From positions 62,001-126,000 of the forward strand of contig JAPFBL010000368.1 of the NCBI GenBank assembly GCA_026182355.1: 64,000 bases of DNA, read 5' to 3'. The DNA comes from Hermatobates lingyangjiaoensis (taxonomy: Eukaryota; Arthropoda; Insecta; Hemiptera; Hermatobatidae). Shown one piece after another: positions 42,522 through 53,411 of the stretch; within the stretch, counting starts at the first letter, position 1; every line of letters starts with the position of its first letter. The notes beneath the pieces were generated by a model. It was given only the letters and a program-made list of their open reading frames with translations. It was not told the DNA's origin and made no database searches. Position numbers and translations under genes: made by a program.

Positions 42522-43175
42522 AGGTGTCCTCATAAACTCTAATAAAACCCTGAATACAAACAACTGACTAAACAAAATAATGCGTTAACATTATCAATAA
42601 TAACCTAATCGTCAATGGCCAAATTAGTATATGAAGAATCAGAGGTTGAGAAGCTGTATGAACAATATTATATATTATTAACCAATTAAACGAAACGGTT
42701 CCGCGAGCTAAATAAACTACACTCACAAAAAACACACAGAAATGAACTGAAACTCACTACTATATTTCGATGGCGTCATCATCAGGAAGATAGTTATGAG
42801 TTTTTGTTTCATTTCTGTGTGTTCTTTTTGTGAATATTGATTCTATATTATTATATATAATTCTAAATATAATATTATTTGATTATATAATATTATATGA
42901 TTATATAACATCATTGATATAATTATTATTATTATTATTTATAGATCAGTTTTCTACTTGAAAATATTGAAAGATACTTTATGGTTTTTCTAATCCATAA
43001 TGAAGTTTTTTTCTATCAGAATGTTATGTAAAAAAGACAAATGGTGTTATTTAGTCATGATAACGCTATGATGGATTTAAGATGGATGTTCAGACTAATA
43101 ATGTTAACGCATTATTTTGTTTAGTCAGTTGTTTGTATTTGGGGTTTTATTAGAGTTTATGAGGACACCTAATGC
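42522..43175. mobile_element. Terminal-inverted-repeat element (TA target)
   Basis: GGTGTCCTCATAAACTCTAA at 42523 and its inverse ending at 43171 form inverted repeats of about 75 bp. TA on both outer sides fits a Tc1/mariner-type non-autonomous element. A family-I foldback sits inside, and no transposase is seen. Confidence 0.65.
42670..42860. mobile_element. Foldback, PLE family I, nested
   Basis: Minus arm with motif 42757-42790 (CUGAUGA, extra U, GAUGGCGUC-type weak stem II, GAAA, AU/AU, cleavage A). The plus arm begins after the core at about 42790 and runs to about 42845. The arms share TCATTTCTGTGTGTTCTTTTT. Confidence 0.65.
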
Positions 43176-43783
43176 CAGGAGCAGATGTTTAGATTAAAGT
43201 TTTCACTGAATGTCATTCCAGCACCATGATGCAGTAGCAATAATTCCATTATTGTTAAGCATTTTGACAAGTGATGGTAAAACTTTAACTATCTATGCAA
43301 AATCACATTTTGTTATTTATGACTTGTTACAATCAAATATAAATTATACCTTAAAACCTGCTGTTTGTTACTATCTGACCGACGAGTAAATACAATGGTA
43401 CCTAAACATACAAATTTTATTTCTTAATAAAAAATAAAATAAGTTGAATCCCTTAATATTTAATTTAATTCCATGACGATCGTTATACGTAAGAAAAAGT
43501 AATATATCAAATACATTTTCCCCATAGATATTAATGGAAATAGAATTAATTTATTCAATGATAAGAATTTACCCCAAAAAATAATTAACAAGCTTTAAAT
43601 ACTAACCAAATACAAATTTATTTTAAAGTACATTCAATGTTTATTGTATGCGTTATATATGTGTTGTATGTAGCTCAACTTAAACATGCATTCATACTGA
43701 CCTACGCAATGGCTGACATTCGTATATGCGCTACGGAGGAGAAGGGCGGGAGAGAAGTATGTATTCATTGACGTAAAGCAAGA

Positions 43784-44107
43784 GTTTTTTTTTATTGTTT
43801 AAACCTATCCCCTAGCGGGTGATAACGTTAGCCGTTTACCGGTTTTTTGTTTGATCGGTGACTCTACAGATTCTACATTGGGAGTCCTAAGTTTTCCCTA
43901 ACTCAAGTGCATTTCTAATAGGGGATCTTGAACGAGTACCTGACTTCGTACAGGCTTGGGACCGACGCCTTAACGTTCTCTCCGAGGGACGACATAATCA
44001 GGATTTATTCACCTCCTGCATGAATAAATCGAGGGCCAGGTGGGGATCGAACCCCCGACTACCATCCCAGAGGCGAATACGTTAACCACTGAGCTAACCT
44101 GGCCCCC
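43784..44107 (-). mobile_element. tRNA-derived SINE, tail type 3, complete
   Basis: Minus strand. Head at 44107-44040 with GGCCAGGTTAGCTCAGTGG and GGGGTTCGATCCCC, full body, then the type-3 tail (ACCGGTAAACGGCTAACG) and an A-rich end AATAAAAAAAA at 43784. It is the reference copy for tail type 3. Confidence 0.9.
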
Positions 44108-44109
44108 TA

Positions 44110-45595
44110 AATAGAAAGAGAACTGTTCACTGTAGTAGGAATTTTGATTAAAGTTTTCATTGAACCGAGATGTTGTAGTAATTGTCAAATAGTAAGTAAA
44201 ACAATAAAAGTTAATTCATATTAAAGTTTCCTAATCAATGCATTTAATACTGTAAATAATATATTCAACGGTCGTTCTATTTTGTTTAGATTAATTTATT
44301 CTTGAAATTTAGATTTAATCCTAAAATTAATAAACTACTGTTAGGAGTTTATATACACGTTTTTATGTAGTAAAATTTCATATTTATAGACAATATTAAG
44401 TTGATGTAGTATATCATCCATATTTATATGTGGCAGCGCTGCGTTATTGTGCCTCCAAGGAATTTAACAAAAAAAGAATTCTCTCAGTATATAGAGAATT
44501 GAAAAATATTACAAAACATCCCTTTCAACTCGAAAGTATAATAGCATGGGAGAAAGAAAGGTTAATATAATGATGGCATGTTTGCAAGAATGTCAGGCTT
44601 TCAAAAGTGATATGTATTCGAGTTTATTACATTTACAAAATACGCCAGTCATACATCGACACAGTCCTTTCGCATACATGTCGAAGGTAGATCACAATCA
44701 GAAATGCTAATACAACATTCATGTTTACCTATTATACAATAATTAGCATTACTTAATTAGTTTTATCTTCCAACAATATTTTTTCAATGTTCTTTAAAAA
44801 ATATAAAATAGATGAACAGCTTATATAAAGTACTAAGACTATCTGGGGGAAAAATGATAATGATGTAAATAATAATAACCGTAATGACAATTCTTTCTCC
44901 TCTAGGGTTTATAGAAACTTGATTTCATAATTAATATTATTTTAATGTGAGTAGGGCATGTTGAACATTTCATGATTTTTAAATTAAATGCAAAAGTTAA
45001 TAACATGTAAGAAAAATATTTATGGAATAACCGTAATCAATCTAAGATTCATCTTATGGGATTTGAATTTCTTCATAACTTTTTAAATATCTTAGTCACA
45101 AAGGTAAATTCTTTAAATTAACAAATAACAAAAAATTAGGAATCCATCTAAATTCATTTGATTGATTCTAAATTTTAATTGATACAAAACAATCATGTAA
45201 TCAACCATTAAATATCAATACGATACCAATCGAATCACAATAGCAATACCATACCTATCACATCACAATAGCAATTACAATAGTAATCGCATTACATCAT
45301 CAGAAATGAACCTCCCAAATGTTAATCCACAAAATGTTCCAAGTTTCTTTTTTTCATAATTATACTACTTTATAGTTGTCATCTTAAAACAAGTATAGTT
45401 GTGATAGAAAAGGTAAAATCGTTCTTTGAATTTATAGGCACAAAAAATGTAACTCACATTTTTTCTGTTATATGTCATATATCTGTATTACAAACTTCTA
45501 TGTATACTTTTTTTTTTATTATTATCATAGAACTACATGCTCCACCAGAAGGCATTAAATGCATTAAAATCTTGGACAGTACACAATAATCCTTA
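44110..45595. other. AT-rich spacer, nothing recognised
   Basis: A CAATACCATACC/CACAATAGCAAT simple-repeat patch lies at about 45210-45300. Otherwise no features. Confidence 0.4.
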
Positions 45596-45599
45596 TTAA

Positions 45600-45800
45600 A
45601 TTATGGTAGTGTTGCTTAGAATAATAATAATAATCACGATAATATAAAGTAATAATACGAAACAAAATAATAACTACACAATGATTACAATTATACATAA
45701 TGGTGGCAGGGCAATCGCGACACCTCATAAAACCCAACACAGGCTTGTATAATTGCTCAATTCAGTAAGTTGAAATAAACCTACTATTATTATTATACAT
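45600..45800 (+). repeat. Possible retroposon tail with (TTA)n
   Basis: An (AAT)n run at 45621 and a segment CACCTCATAAAACCCAACAC ... AAACCTACTATTATTATTATA look like a LINE or SINE 3' end with a TTA tail. No head was identified. Confidence 0.3.
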
Positions 45801-46047
45801 AGTATTCTATGTATGTTATAACTATTTATCAGAATTATACAATTATTTCACCAAATAAGTATATGATAACGTTTGAATAATGTCTTGCCTTTATCCAATC
45901 ATATTATGCCAACAAGACTTTGCAAGTTTGTTTCTGAAAGTGCAACTTGATAGAGTGTAAATATATTCATTCTCAGTATAATGGTTCTAATAGCAACAAA
46001 TATATATTGTTTAATATACAGTAAATCTATACCTAATACATTGATAC

Positions 46048-46232
46048 ATACATCAAGAAAATGAATAAATCATAATATGAAATGAGAAAAAAGGACAGTA
46101 GGGTTTTTGACTCTGATGAAGACCGCTTGTTGTGATTGAAAGATCTTAGTCTTTTTTTTTTTCATTTCATATTGTGGTTTGATCATTGATTGTTATTTCA
46201 CGTGTTTATGTAAAATCTTGTTCTTATATCAA
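46048..46232. mobile_element. Foldback, PLE family A, short left arm
   Basis: The left arm is only about 46066-46097. The right arm is complete, with ribozyme 46109-46151 (CUGAUGA core, stem II GACCG paired with UGAUU partly lost) and terminal hairpin to 46222. Confidence 0.7.
46109..46151 (+). ncRNA. Hammerhead-like motif, family A, stem II weakened
   Basis: GACU/AGUC, CUGAUGA, extra A, GACCG with UGAUU (two pairs lost), GAAA, AGA/UCU, cleavage U. Confidence 0.6.
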
Positions 46233-46685
46233 GAAAAAAAAAGAGGGGCATTTGCAGTTAAATTATTATGATTTTATAAAAACAAATATCTCAAAACAGC
46301 AAATTGATAAAGTGATTAATTTACTTACTAGACTATTTTGACCTATTGGTAATCCATCAGATGATATCGCTCGTTCCTTTTCATTAGATTTAGCGATTCC
46401 ATGAACCATATATTACAATGGGATATATCAAATTTAACTCATTAGTTATGATCCTTTGTGTGATTTTGAGATAGGGTCAATTTATTTCCTAAATCAACAC
46501 ATTTAAATTAATTCTAACGGTAATAACTCATTTTCATTATTGAATAACAGTCAGTCATAAGGACTTCATCTTCACACTTCATTTCAATAATGAGACAATT
46601 ATATTCCAAAAGTACCTAACACACTGCAGTAGCCGTATTACGATAAATCAATTTAAGGTAATAGGATTTTACTAAAGTCGACTTC

Positions 46686-46687
<2 letters not shown>

Positions 46688-46712
<25 letters not shown>
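46688..46712. repeat. (TA)n microsatellite
   Basis: About 12 TA units; no foldback attached. The next 580 bp to 47300 show nothing recognisable. Confidence 0.8.
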
Positions 46713-46716
<4 letters not shown>

Positions 46717-47300
46717 TTAATTTTTGTAGGCATTCAACATCATTTATTTCCAGATTATTTTTTAATAAACACAGCCATTAAAAGTTTATAAACCACTTTA
46801 CAGTCGTCGTCATGGTAAATATCACTATTGCATCCAGACTTTATTCATGCTAAAAGAATTTAATAACAGACGTACAAAATCGTAATTTCCAATTAAAAAA
46901 TTATTTTTTTTTTTCCTTTAAATATTATAAGCTTTATTTAATTTTGAAATAACACTTTTTTTTTAAAAAAAAAGAAAGTAATTTTCTTAACAGAAAACAC
47001 TTGAATATAGTTATAAAAAAGCTAATCTGGAGTAAGTGGGACGGATAAACAAGCAAATGACAGCCTATATAAGAACCATAGAGCATTTCTATTCTGTAAA
47101 TGGAATAGACTGTTTTGTTTTCCTACCCGCTTTTTATTCTAATTCTTTCTTTTTTTTATTTTATTTTAGTTATTAAAATTTGATGAATATTTTTTTATAA
47201 TAAGGGTTAATACTGTTTAGGAATAGAGCTTTATCTATGAATAAGTATTTGCCACCTTTTATTGAACAAATTGAAGTTTAATTCAAAAGTTTTACATGTA

Positions 47301-47640
47301 TAACGTGGTTAGATGTGGTTAACGTACTTTCATCTGAACTGGTAGGTCCTGGGTTCTATAACCACCTGGCCCTCGATTTATTCCCGCGGGAGATGAATAA
47401 ATCTGAGCATGTCGTCACGCAGTCCCGAGCCTGTACATTGTTAGGTACTCGTTAAGATCCCTACTCCAAATACCCTTCAGTTAGAAAAATTTAGGACTCG
47501 CAATATAGAATCAACTATATAGGTAATGTAGCTCGCCTATTACTAAAACGGGTGCCAAATAATAAATGAGCCACAATTTTCGCCCCTAAAACAGCACCAA
47601 AAGACGAACGCTTTATAAGTGTGGTTGTTGGAAAACAAAC
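47301..47640 (+). mobile_element. tRNA-derived SINE, tail type 2
   Basis: Head degenerate (GTGGTTAGATGTGGTTAACG), body with GTCCCGAGCCTGTAC, and the full type-2 tail: GGGTGCCAAATAATAAATGA, CACCAAAAG and an end at GTTGGAAAACAAAC. Confidence 0.85.
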
Positions 47641-47649
47641 AATAAGTTG

Positions 47650-48400
47650 CTGTTAGATTGAGAAGCAATATTGGGCATGGTTAACAATTGGATGGGTGAC
47701 ACCAAGTTATAATAGGTGCTGAATTAAAAATAACCCGAACGGCCGCTTTTTCATACCCTCAAAAAGGAACAAAGCTTCTACCAAGGATGAAAATTGAAAA
47801 AAAAAATTTATTTTAAAATTATAATGTTTAAAATTATTATACAATGAAAATCTAAGTTTGCGAGTTGGCTAACTTGATTGCATGTTCTATGGGCACAAAG
47901 TATTAATTGCTTAAGTCACGTAAAACCGCATTGCTAATAAGAATTTTAGAATAAGAAAATAAATATAAATTTATTTACAAAAAAAACTATAATAGTCGTT
48001 AATATATTTATTTTAATATGTAGATGGTTGTGTTGCCTAAGTACACTCTTGTTCTTGAGTTATAATCACTAATAGCGCTAGAAACTTAGTTTAAGTTCAT
48101 TAATTATTTTAAAGAGCTACATATTACATAGACTACAGCATAGAACTTTGGTTCCTCAATAATGTACGGTAATTAGGGTTATGCCTGATTTACCATTTAT
48201 CATCATCAGAGGACAACTTTAAGCAACCTACACAGAGTAACATATAGCTGAAGTATAATGTCTCTTGGACAGTTCTTATTGTAACTCCAGTCAGATGAAA
48301 GAAAGATTGCTGGAAAGATCAATGCCACCAGGGCTAAAACTGTGAGTGCAACATTATCACAATATTTGTTTGAGATATATATGTATATATATTGAGAAGA
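47650..48400. other. Spacer, nothing recognised
   Basis: No coding, repeat or RNA signal beyond AT-richness. Confidence 0.4.
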
Positions 48401-48658
48401 TATATGTATATAAAAAGATTTCACATAAACACGTGAAATAACAATCAATCATCAAACCACAATATGTAAATATTGTGATATCAGCTAGCAGATAGTTTTT
48501 TACTCTTTCTTACTGTACTCCTTTGTTTCCCCAAACATCCCTTTCTGGACATTAGTCCTTTCCTGCGCTTTCATCCTTTTAAAATACCACTCTTCCCTCC
48601 CACTCTTCTCAACCCCTCACCAGATGTTTTCTGCATCTAGTGTTTCAGTTGGGTTTTT

Positions 48659-48697
48659 GACTCTGACGAAGACCGCTTGTTACGGTTGAAGGATCTT
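48659..48697 (+). ncRNA. Family A hammerhead-like motif, split by a numt
   Basis: GACU 48659-48662, CUGACGA, extra A, GACCG/CGGUU, GAA(G)GAUCUU to 48697. The remaining stem I strand AGUC is at 49181-49184, on the far side of the insert. The numt entered within stem III. Confidence 0.75.
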
Positions 48698-49170
48698 CAT
48701 AAAGTCTTTGGTTGGAATATTAATAAAGCCTTTATTAATATAAAATCTACGACTATTAGAGCGTTCATAAATAATATTAGGTAAGCAAAAAAGGCCCGAA
48801 GAGCATAAACCATGACCTACCTTTAGAACCAGAGAACCGCAAATACCTCCATAATTAATTGTAAAAATTTCACAAATAACTAAAGCCATGTGTCTAACTG
48901 AAGAATAAGCAATTAAAGATTTAATATCAGTTTGAAAAAGACATAAAAATCCAATTATTAATATACCAAATAGTCTTAAAATAATAAAATAATCATTGTA
49001 ATATAAACAAAATTCCTTTATTAAAAATATAATCCGGATTAAACCATAACCACCTAATTTTAATAAAACGCCAGCCAAAGTCATTGAACCAGAAATAGTA
49101 GCCTCAACATGAGCTTTAGGGAGTCAAAAATGAAAAAAAAAACATTGGAATCTTAATTAAAAAGGCCAAT
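48698..49170 (-). pseudogene. ND4: Nuclear copy of mitochondrial ND4 (numt)
   Basis: Minus-strand frame 49084-48700 reads as NADH dehydrogenase subunit 4 (MTLAGVLLKLGGYG, later QTDIKSLIAYSS, H-G-L-C-S-S-G-L-F-C, E-R-S-N-S). In the usual S-S-V-S-H-M block the second-last Ser is AGA here, and upstream a TGA stands where F-W-L-P needs Trp: both fit the invertebrate mitochondrial code, so the DNA came from mitochondria. A T-run indel near 49135 breaks the frame. The flanks GAAGGATCTT and GAAAGATCCT are a candidate 10-bp target duplication. Confidence 0.9.
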
Positions 49171-49296
49171 GAAAGATCCTAGTCTTTTTTTTTACATTTC
49201 AAATTGTGGTTTGATCATTAATTGTTACTCCACGTGTTTATGTGAAATCTTGTATATATATATACACAATGTGTATAATTAAATATATATATACAA

Positions 49297-49515
49297 TGAT
49301 CAAACCACAATTTGAAATGTGAAAAAAAGACTAAGATCATTCAAACATAACAAGCTGTCTTCGTCAGAGTCAAAAACCCAAATGACATATCAATATATGT
49401 ATATAGATATAAAATATATATCAGTTGGGTTTTTGACTCTGACGAACACCGCTTGTTACAGTTGAAAGATCTTAGTCTTGTTTTCCCTTTTTCATATTGT
49501 GGTTTGATCATTGAT
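49297..49515. mobile_element. Foldback, PLE family A
   Basis: Motifs 49329-49371 (minus; several stem II changes) and 49435-49477 (plus; CUGACGA, A, GAACACCG altered, GAAA intact). (TA)n on both sides and an interior (TA)-rich centre. Confidence 0.8.
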
Positions 49516-49539
49516 ATATATAGTATATATATATTGTTA

Positions 49540-49660
49540 AATAACGCCCCATATTTGGTTTGTATCTGTTTCTTACACAATTTCTCCAGTTTCCGGAATT
49601 CCTTCCTCGTCTCTTCATTAAAACTATAAAGTTTATCACCAATAGTGTTAGTCGACATGT
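49540..49660 (-). pseudogene. PLE protein N-terminus, family J
   Basis: Starting at the ATG within the ribozyme (about 49658): MSTNTIGDKLYSFNEETRKE, then F-R-K-L-E-K-L-C-K-K-Q and K-Y-G-A-L-F-N-N, ending at (TA)n. It is the best copy of this N-terminal region. Conserved Lys/Glu/Leu spacing suggests a helical segment; role unknown. Confidence 0.65.
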
Positions 49661-49688
49661 TTCGAATGTACCACATCATCATCAGGAC
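49651..49688 (-). ncRNA. Hammerhead-ribozyme-like motif, family J
   Basis: Minus strand: GUC/GAC stem I, CUGAUGA, extra U, stem II GUGGUACAUUC-type with partial loss, GAAA, ACA/UGU with AUG inside, cleavage C. Confidence 0.7.
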
Positions 49689-49889
49689 AATAATGAGAAT
49701 AATAGTAGGATTGTTAGTTTATATATATAGAGGTGGATTACTATTGGAATGTTCACAGGACATTGCCCTGGATCACGGGGCATTATGGGTGATTAAGGCA
49801 GGGTGGTTGGACTTACCTACTACCTGGCTAATCTAGCCAGATACAAGCCAAATATGGGGCGTTATTTAACAATATATGTTTAAATGAAG

Positions 49890-49907
49890 GACTGCTTCCA
49901 ACTTTTA

Positions 49908-49951
<44 letters not shown>

Positions 49952-50012
49952 GTATGATGGCAGCAGATCTTCTTTCAAACATGTATTATTAAAGTTGGCA
50001 GCAGCTTCTGCG

Positions 50013-50035
<23 letters not shown>
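49890..50035. mobile_element. Unclassified (TA)n-associated repeat, family Q
   Basis: ATGGCAGCAGATCTTCTTTC and GTTGGCAGCAGC between two long (TA)n runs. It recurs at 52250-52330 (GTTGGCAGCAGATCCTC). No ribozyme core was identified, so its PLE origin is unproven. Confidence 0.4.
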
Positions 50036-50044
<9 letters not shown>

Positions 50045-50052
<8 letters not shown>

Positions 50053-50560
50053 ATAAAAGTATCGACTGCGAAGTAGAAACAAAATATAAGGTTATGAGGA
50101 CTTTGTCAGTTTATAAATATTGGTAAAAGAACCGACCGTGAAGTAGAAACAAAATGAAATTTTTATCAGGACTCGGTCAGTTCTTCAGATTTAGATTAAA
50201 CTCTCATTACTAACGGTTTCTTTTTTATTTATAACCTTTTTCATAGGCTAATGTATAACATTTTGAAACAGAAAAACTTAAGTATTATATTTTAGAGATT
50301 TTGTTTTAAAAATAAAACCCTTTGCGAATTTCAGCTTAATGAAACACAGTGTCACGTCTTTATTCAGACTAGGCAGTAGTTGCTAAAATTTGCAAAGTGT
50401 TTACTTTTTAAAAAAAAAATCTTGAATAATACTTATGTTTTTCCATTTCAAAATTTTACACTTCTCCGTATGAAAAAAGTTTTAAATAAAGACCAAAACT
50501 TTGGCAATGAGAGTTTAATTTGAAAATGTAGAACTGACCGAGTTCAGATCAAAATTTTAT
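50045..50560. mobile_element. Foldback, PLE family B2, decayed
   Basis: Minus arm 50125-50290 and plus arm 50395-50560 with ACCGTGAAGTAGAAAC and TTTAAATAAAGACC segments. The plus-strand motif at about 50468-50507 keeps CGTATGAAAAAAG, weak stem II and AAAACTTTGGC. A partial duplicate of the outer end lies at 50050-50120. Confidence 0.7.
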
Positions 50561-50619
50561 TTAAAAATATATATATATATAATATATATATTTAATATAT
50601 TTCGTTTATATATTTCGTT

Positions 50620-50882
50620 TATATAAATATATAAACGAATTTAAACGATGGTAGGACACAGATAGACAAATGAATAACTTACTTCTATATTTCGACGATC
50701 GTCGTCATCAGGAGGCAAAGAGTCCTGGAGGAAAGCAGGGCGTGGACTCATCGCGATTTTTTCTGCGGAACTCCTCGCCTCGTGATGATGACGATAAAAA
50801 AATATAGAAGTAAGTTATTCCTTTGTGTATCTGTGTGCTACCTTTGTTTTAGTTCTTTTTTATTTAAAAGTCTGCTGGACCG

Positions 50883-50888
<6 letters not shown>
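50620..50888. mobile_element. Foldback, PLE family H
   Basis: Minus arm with a motif at 50683-50720 (CUGAUGA, extra C, self-complementary GACG/CGUC, GAAA, AU/AU, cleavage A; weak stem I). The plus arm about 50780-50885 has a decayed core. Followed by (TA)26. Confidence 0.7.

Positions 50889-50939
<51 letters not shown>
50888..50939. repeat. (TA)n, about 26 units
   Basis: Uninterrupted AT dinucleotide run bordering the family-H foldback. Confidence 0.95.
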
Positions 50940-50940
<1 letters not shown>

Positions 50941-51137
50941 ATATATATGTATATGTTATATAGAGAAAACAGGTAAACTCATTTAAAAGACTGCTTTTGA
51001 ATTTCAACGAATCGGCTTTGACGGGTTACTGAGAGGGTAGGTGGAGTCTATCAGGTAGCATGCACTGAAGATTGCATGTTTAGATCTTTAAAGTCCCTAC
51101 AATATCAATGCATGAGATAAACAGTTTTTTGCACGCC

Positions 51138-51330
51138 ATCTATTCTGCAATGTCAGGTACTCATTAAAGTTCTCCACAGTAATATACTTGAATAAGATAA
51201 AATTTAATACTTCCGGATGTAGTCCCTAAACCGGTAATGTGAGTCAGTCATTATAAAAATGGGTGTGAAATAATAAATGAGACACACTCTTCTCTGCTGG
51301 AACTAAAATCTAGCAAATGTGAAAGTTGAG
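51138..51330 (+). mobile_element. tRNA-derived SINE fragment, tail type 2
   Basis: Body end (AATGTCAGGTACTCATTAAAG) and type-2 tail (ATGGGTGTGAAATAATAAATG). The head is missing. The following 51340-51810 holds nothing recognised. Confidence 0.7.
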
Positions 51331-52039
51331 CATAACGACCATGGTTCGTAATAGTATGGCTCATGATGTCACTCATATAAGTTGTCTTATATCTGGATTT
51401 AACAGACCTCACTTTTAACGGATTTCGAAAGCAAGCAACGGACAAAATCTATAGATTTGTGCTGGAATCCGTGTATCTGTGTGGTCAGTGTTTTTCTACC
51501 TTTTTGGTCCTGCTTTGTGAGTTGTTTGTGAAATATTCAACTTTTTTTTTTAATCGTGGCACCTGTAAACTCAATAGAAAAACGGAACAGAGTCAACTTA
51601 ACAGTATCACAGAAGGTTGAGTTGATTAAAAAGTTGAAATGCAGTAGTATCGGAAACTTCGGTTGATCGGGAATATCAGTGTTCAACCCTTTTAGTCTGT
51701 TAAACCAACGCATGACTGTAGTACCGACTCGGTTACTCGACTCCACTGATGTGATTAAATTTCCATGCACCTGCGCACATACACAATCACTCTGAGAAGA
51801 CTAGGAACCGCAGTAAGTGAATATATATATATATATATATATCAGAAACTGTTTATTTTCTGAGTGAGTGCGAGCCCTTATACTTTTTGCTGTGTCGGCG
51901 GAGATGACTCCATGGATGAGAAGAACCGCTGTACGTGACTTCGATGAGAGCTAGAAGCCTTCAACTGAAAAAATGAGTCAACCTTATTTGGTCCCGCATC
52001 AACCAATCAGATATCAGAACCAGACACCTCACGTAGATA

Positions 52040-52212
52040 TATATATATAACGCATTCCACTGGTGCACGTGAACGCACGTACCTCTTCTTCTTCCCTTCT
52101 ATTCTCTTCCTGATAACGAACTTCAGTTCGAAATATCGATCCAGTAAGTTTTCTCGTTTCTTCTATGTGTTGTCTTTTTTATTTATTTATCTGTTTGGTT
52201 TGGACTGTTTAG
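52040..52212 (+). mobile_element. PLE arm, family K, with ribozyme-like motif
   Basis: Between (TA)n runs. Motif 52106-52140: CUGAUAA (G8 to A), extra C, stem II GAAC/GUUC with UUCA loop, GAAA, AU/AU, cleavage C. The loss of G8 suggests inactivity. Confidence 0.55.
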
Positions 52213-52219
52213 TATTTTC

Positions 52220-52249
<30 letters not shown>

Positions 52250-52251
<2 letters not shown>

Positions 52252-52560
52252 GTATATGTTGGCAGCAGATCCTCTTTTAAACAGGTATCATTAAAATTAA
52301 CCGCAGTCTCGGCATTCACGATCTTAAGACTGAGAGATTCGATCCTACGAACTAACCTCCTGCTAACAGGGTTCAACTGGAAAAGGAGTTGGCCAAGTGA
52401 CATGTTAAATTAAAATCGATGACTCATGCTTAGTCATTGCTATAAATAGATTAAAAGGATAGTACAGGTTAATCTAAAGAGAAGGTCAAAGGTCAATAAT
52501 GAACAACAAACAAGCGGTTAGAATAAAAGAGTTGAAAGGTCATAAAATATATAATATATA
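52250..52560 (+). other. Family Q repeat end, then spacer
   Basis: 52250-52330 matches the Q repeat at 49955. The rest, up to (TA)n at 52545-52573, is unrecognised. Confidence 0.35.
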
Positions 52561-52830
52561 TATATATATATATTACTTTGTAATTTCTATATTCTTGAAA
52601 TATGATCAATGAAATTAAAAAATGTCTTGTCTAAAAAACAGAAGTGACTATAGGAAGTTTTTTAAAAATACTTTATTTGCAGTTTTTTTGTTCTTGATTT
52701 TATTTTGTATCCTATTGAATTTAAAAAGAAATAATAAACTAGAAAAAAAGCATATTTCATGATTGTACTAAGTTGATAAATTAAGAAAAATGGTGTATTT
52801 TTTTACTTTTCAAAATGCTACTTCATTTTT

Positions 52831-53130
52831 TCAAAGGTTAGACATTTTTTTTGGCGACTGTATGTTGACTTTTTTTGTGCGCTGGATTAGTTTTGTTGTG
52901 CGCAGAGCATGTGCGAGCAGTGTGCTATTGCGCATGCTTACAGGGAACGTTGCACAACAGTATTTTTTTGTTGTTGTCTTAATATCTATTAAAACTGTAG
53001 GAACTACTACAGGAACACTTGGAGATTTGTCCAAGGCCAAAATACGTATGCCTATCTGATATTGGAGATTTGTTCTTAACTCTCTAAGAAGCCCTATTGC
53101 GAGTTCGCTGATTATCTGGTCAAAAGTCAC
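52831..53130 (-). CDS. Unidentified open frame, 99 aa
   Basis: The longest frame in a stretch (52840-53150) that is clearly less AT-rich than its surroundings and shows no repeat from this window. The translation is Leu/Ile/Thr/Lys-rich with a Pro-Ser-Val-Pro-Val-Val-Val-Pro middle; I recognise no domain. The overlapping plus-strand frame (52790-53059) is equally unplaced. It may be a decayed element or exon; I cannot decide. Confidence 0.2.
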   Translation of the reverse strand: MTFDQIISELAIGLLRELRTNLQYQIGIRILALDKSPSVPVVVPTVLIDIKTTTKKYCCATFPVSMRNSTLLAHALRTTKLIQRTKKVNIQSPKKMSNL

Positions 53131-53411
53131 AATTCTAACTTCTCAATACTGGTTAGAAGGGCAGGTGTTGACCACTGAGATCCTGATTCTATTGTTTGTT
53201 TAATAGATGACCGATTTTTTTTTAAAAAAAACCTTATGAAAAAACTTATATCATTAAATTCAATAAAATATTATAAACATTAAAATAATATATAATGAAT
53301 TCTTCACATTAAATTCATTTTTTTCAGTTGTAATTCTATACAGGGTTTTGCAGAAATCAGAAATTATTTCAAAAAGTGATGTAAAACAATCATTTCCAAA
53401 AAGTCCTATGT

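Larger units (their letters stand above)
48415..49255 (+). mobile_element. PLE family A 3' end, interrupted by mitochondrial DNA
   Basis: Short inverted outer arm 48415-48465, then the family-A 3' untranslated region and ribozyme (48480-48697), a 473-bp mitochondrial insert, and the rest of the ribozyme and terminal hairpin (49171-49255). The 3' untranslated part matches 11281-11448. Confidence 0.85.
49530..49885. mobile_element. Foldback, PLE family J
   Basis: Long minus arm 49540-49845 (ORF start, ribozyme, 3' untranslated part, in that order from left) and a short plus arm 49847-49880 repeating the end of the ORF segment (CAAGCCAAATATGGGGCG). It matches 16820-17125 in inverse orientation. 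(TA)n on both sides. Confidence 0.8.

Noticed and set aside
48698..49170. Mitochondrial contig or contamination instead of a numt
   Set aside because: Both ends join inside the same interrupted family-A element, with a flank repeat, so it is integrated nuclear DNA.
52831..53130. Assignment to a known transposase or host gene family
   Set aside because: I could not match the translation to any family with confidence; left as unidentified.
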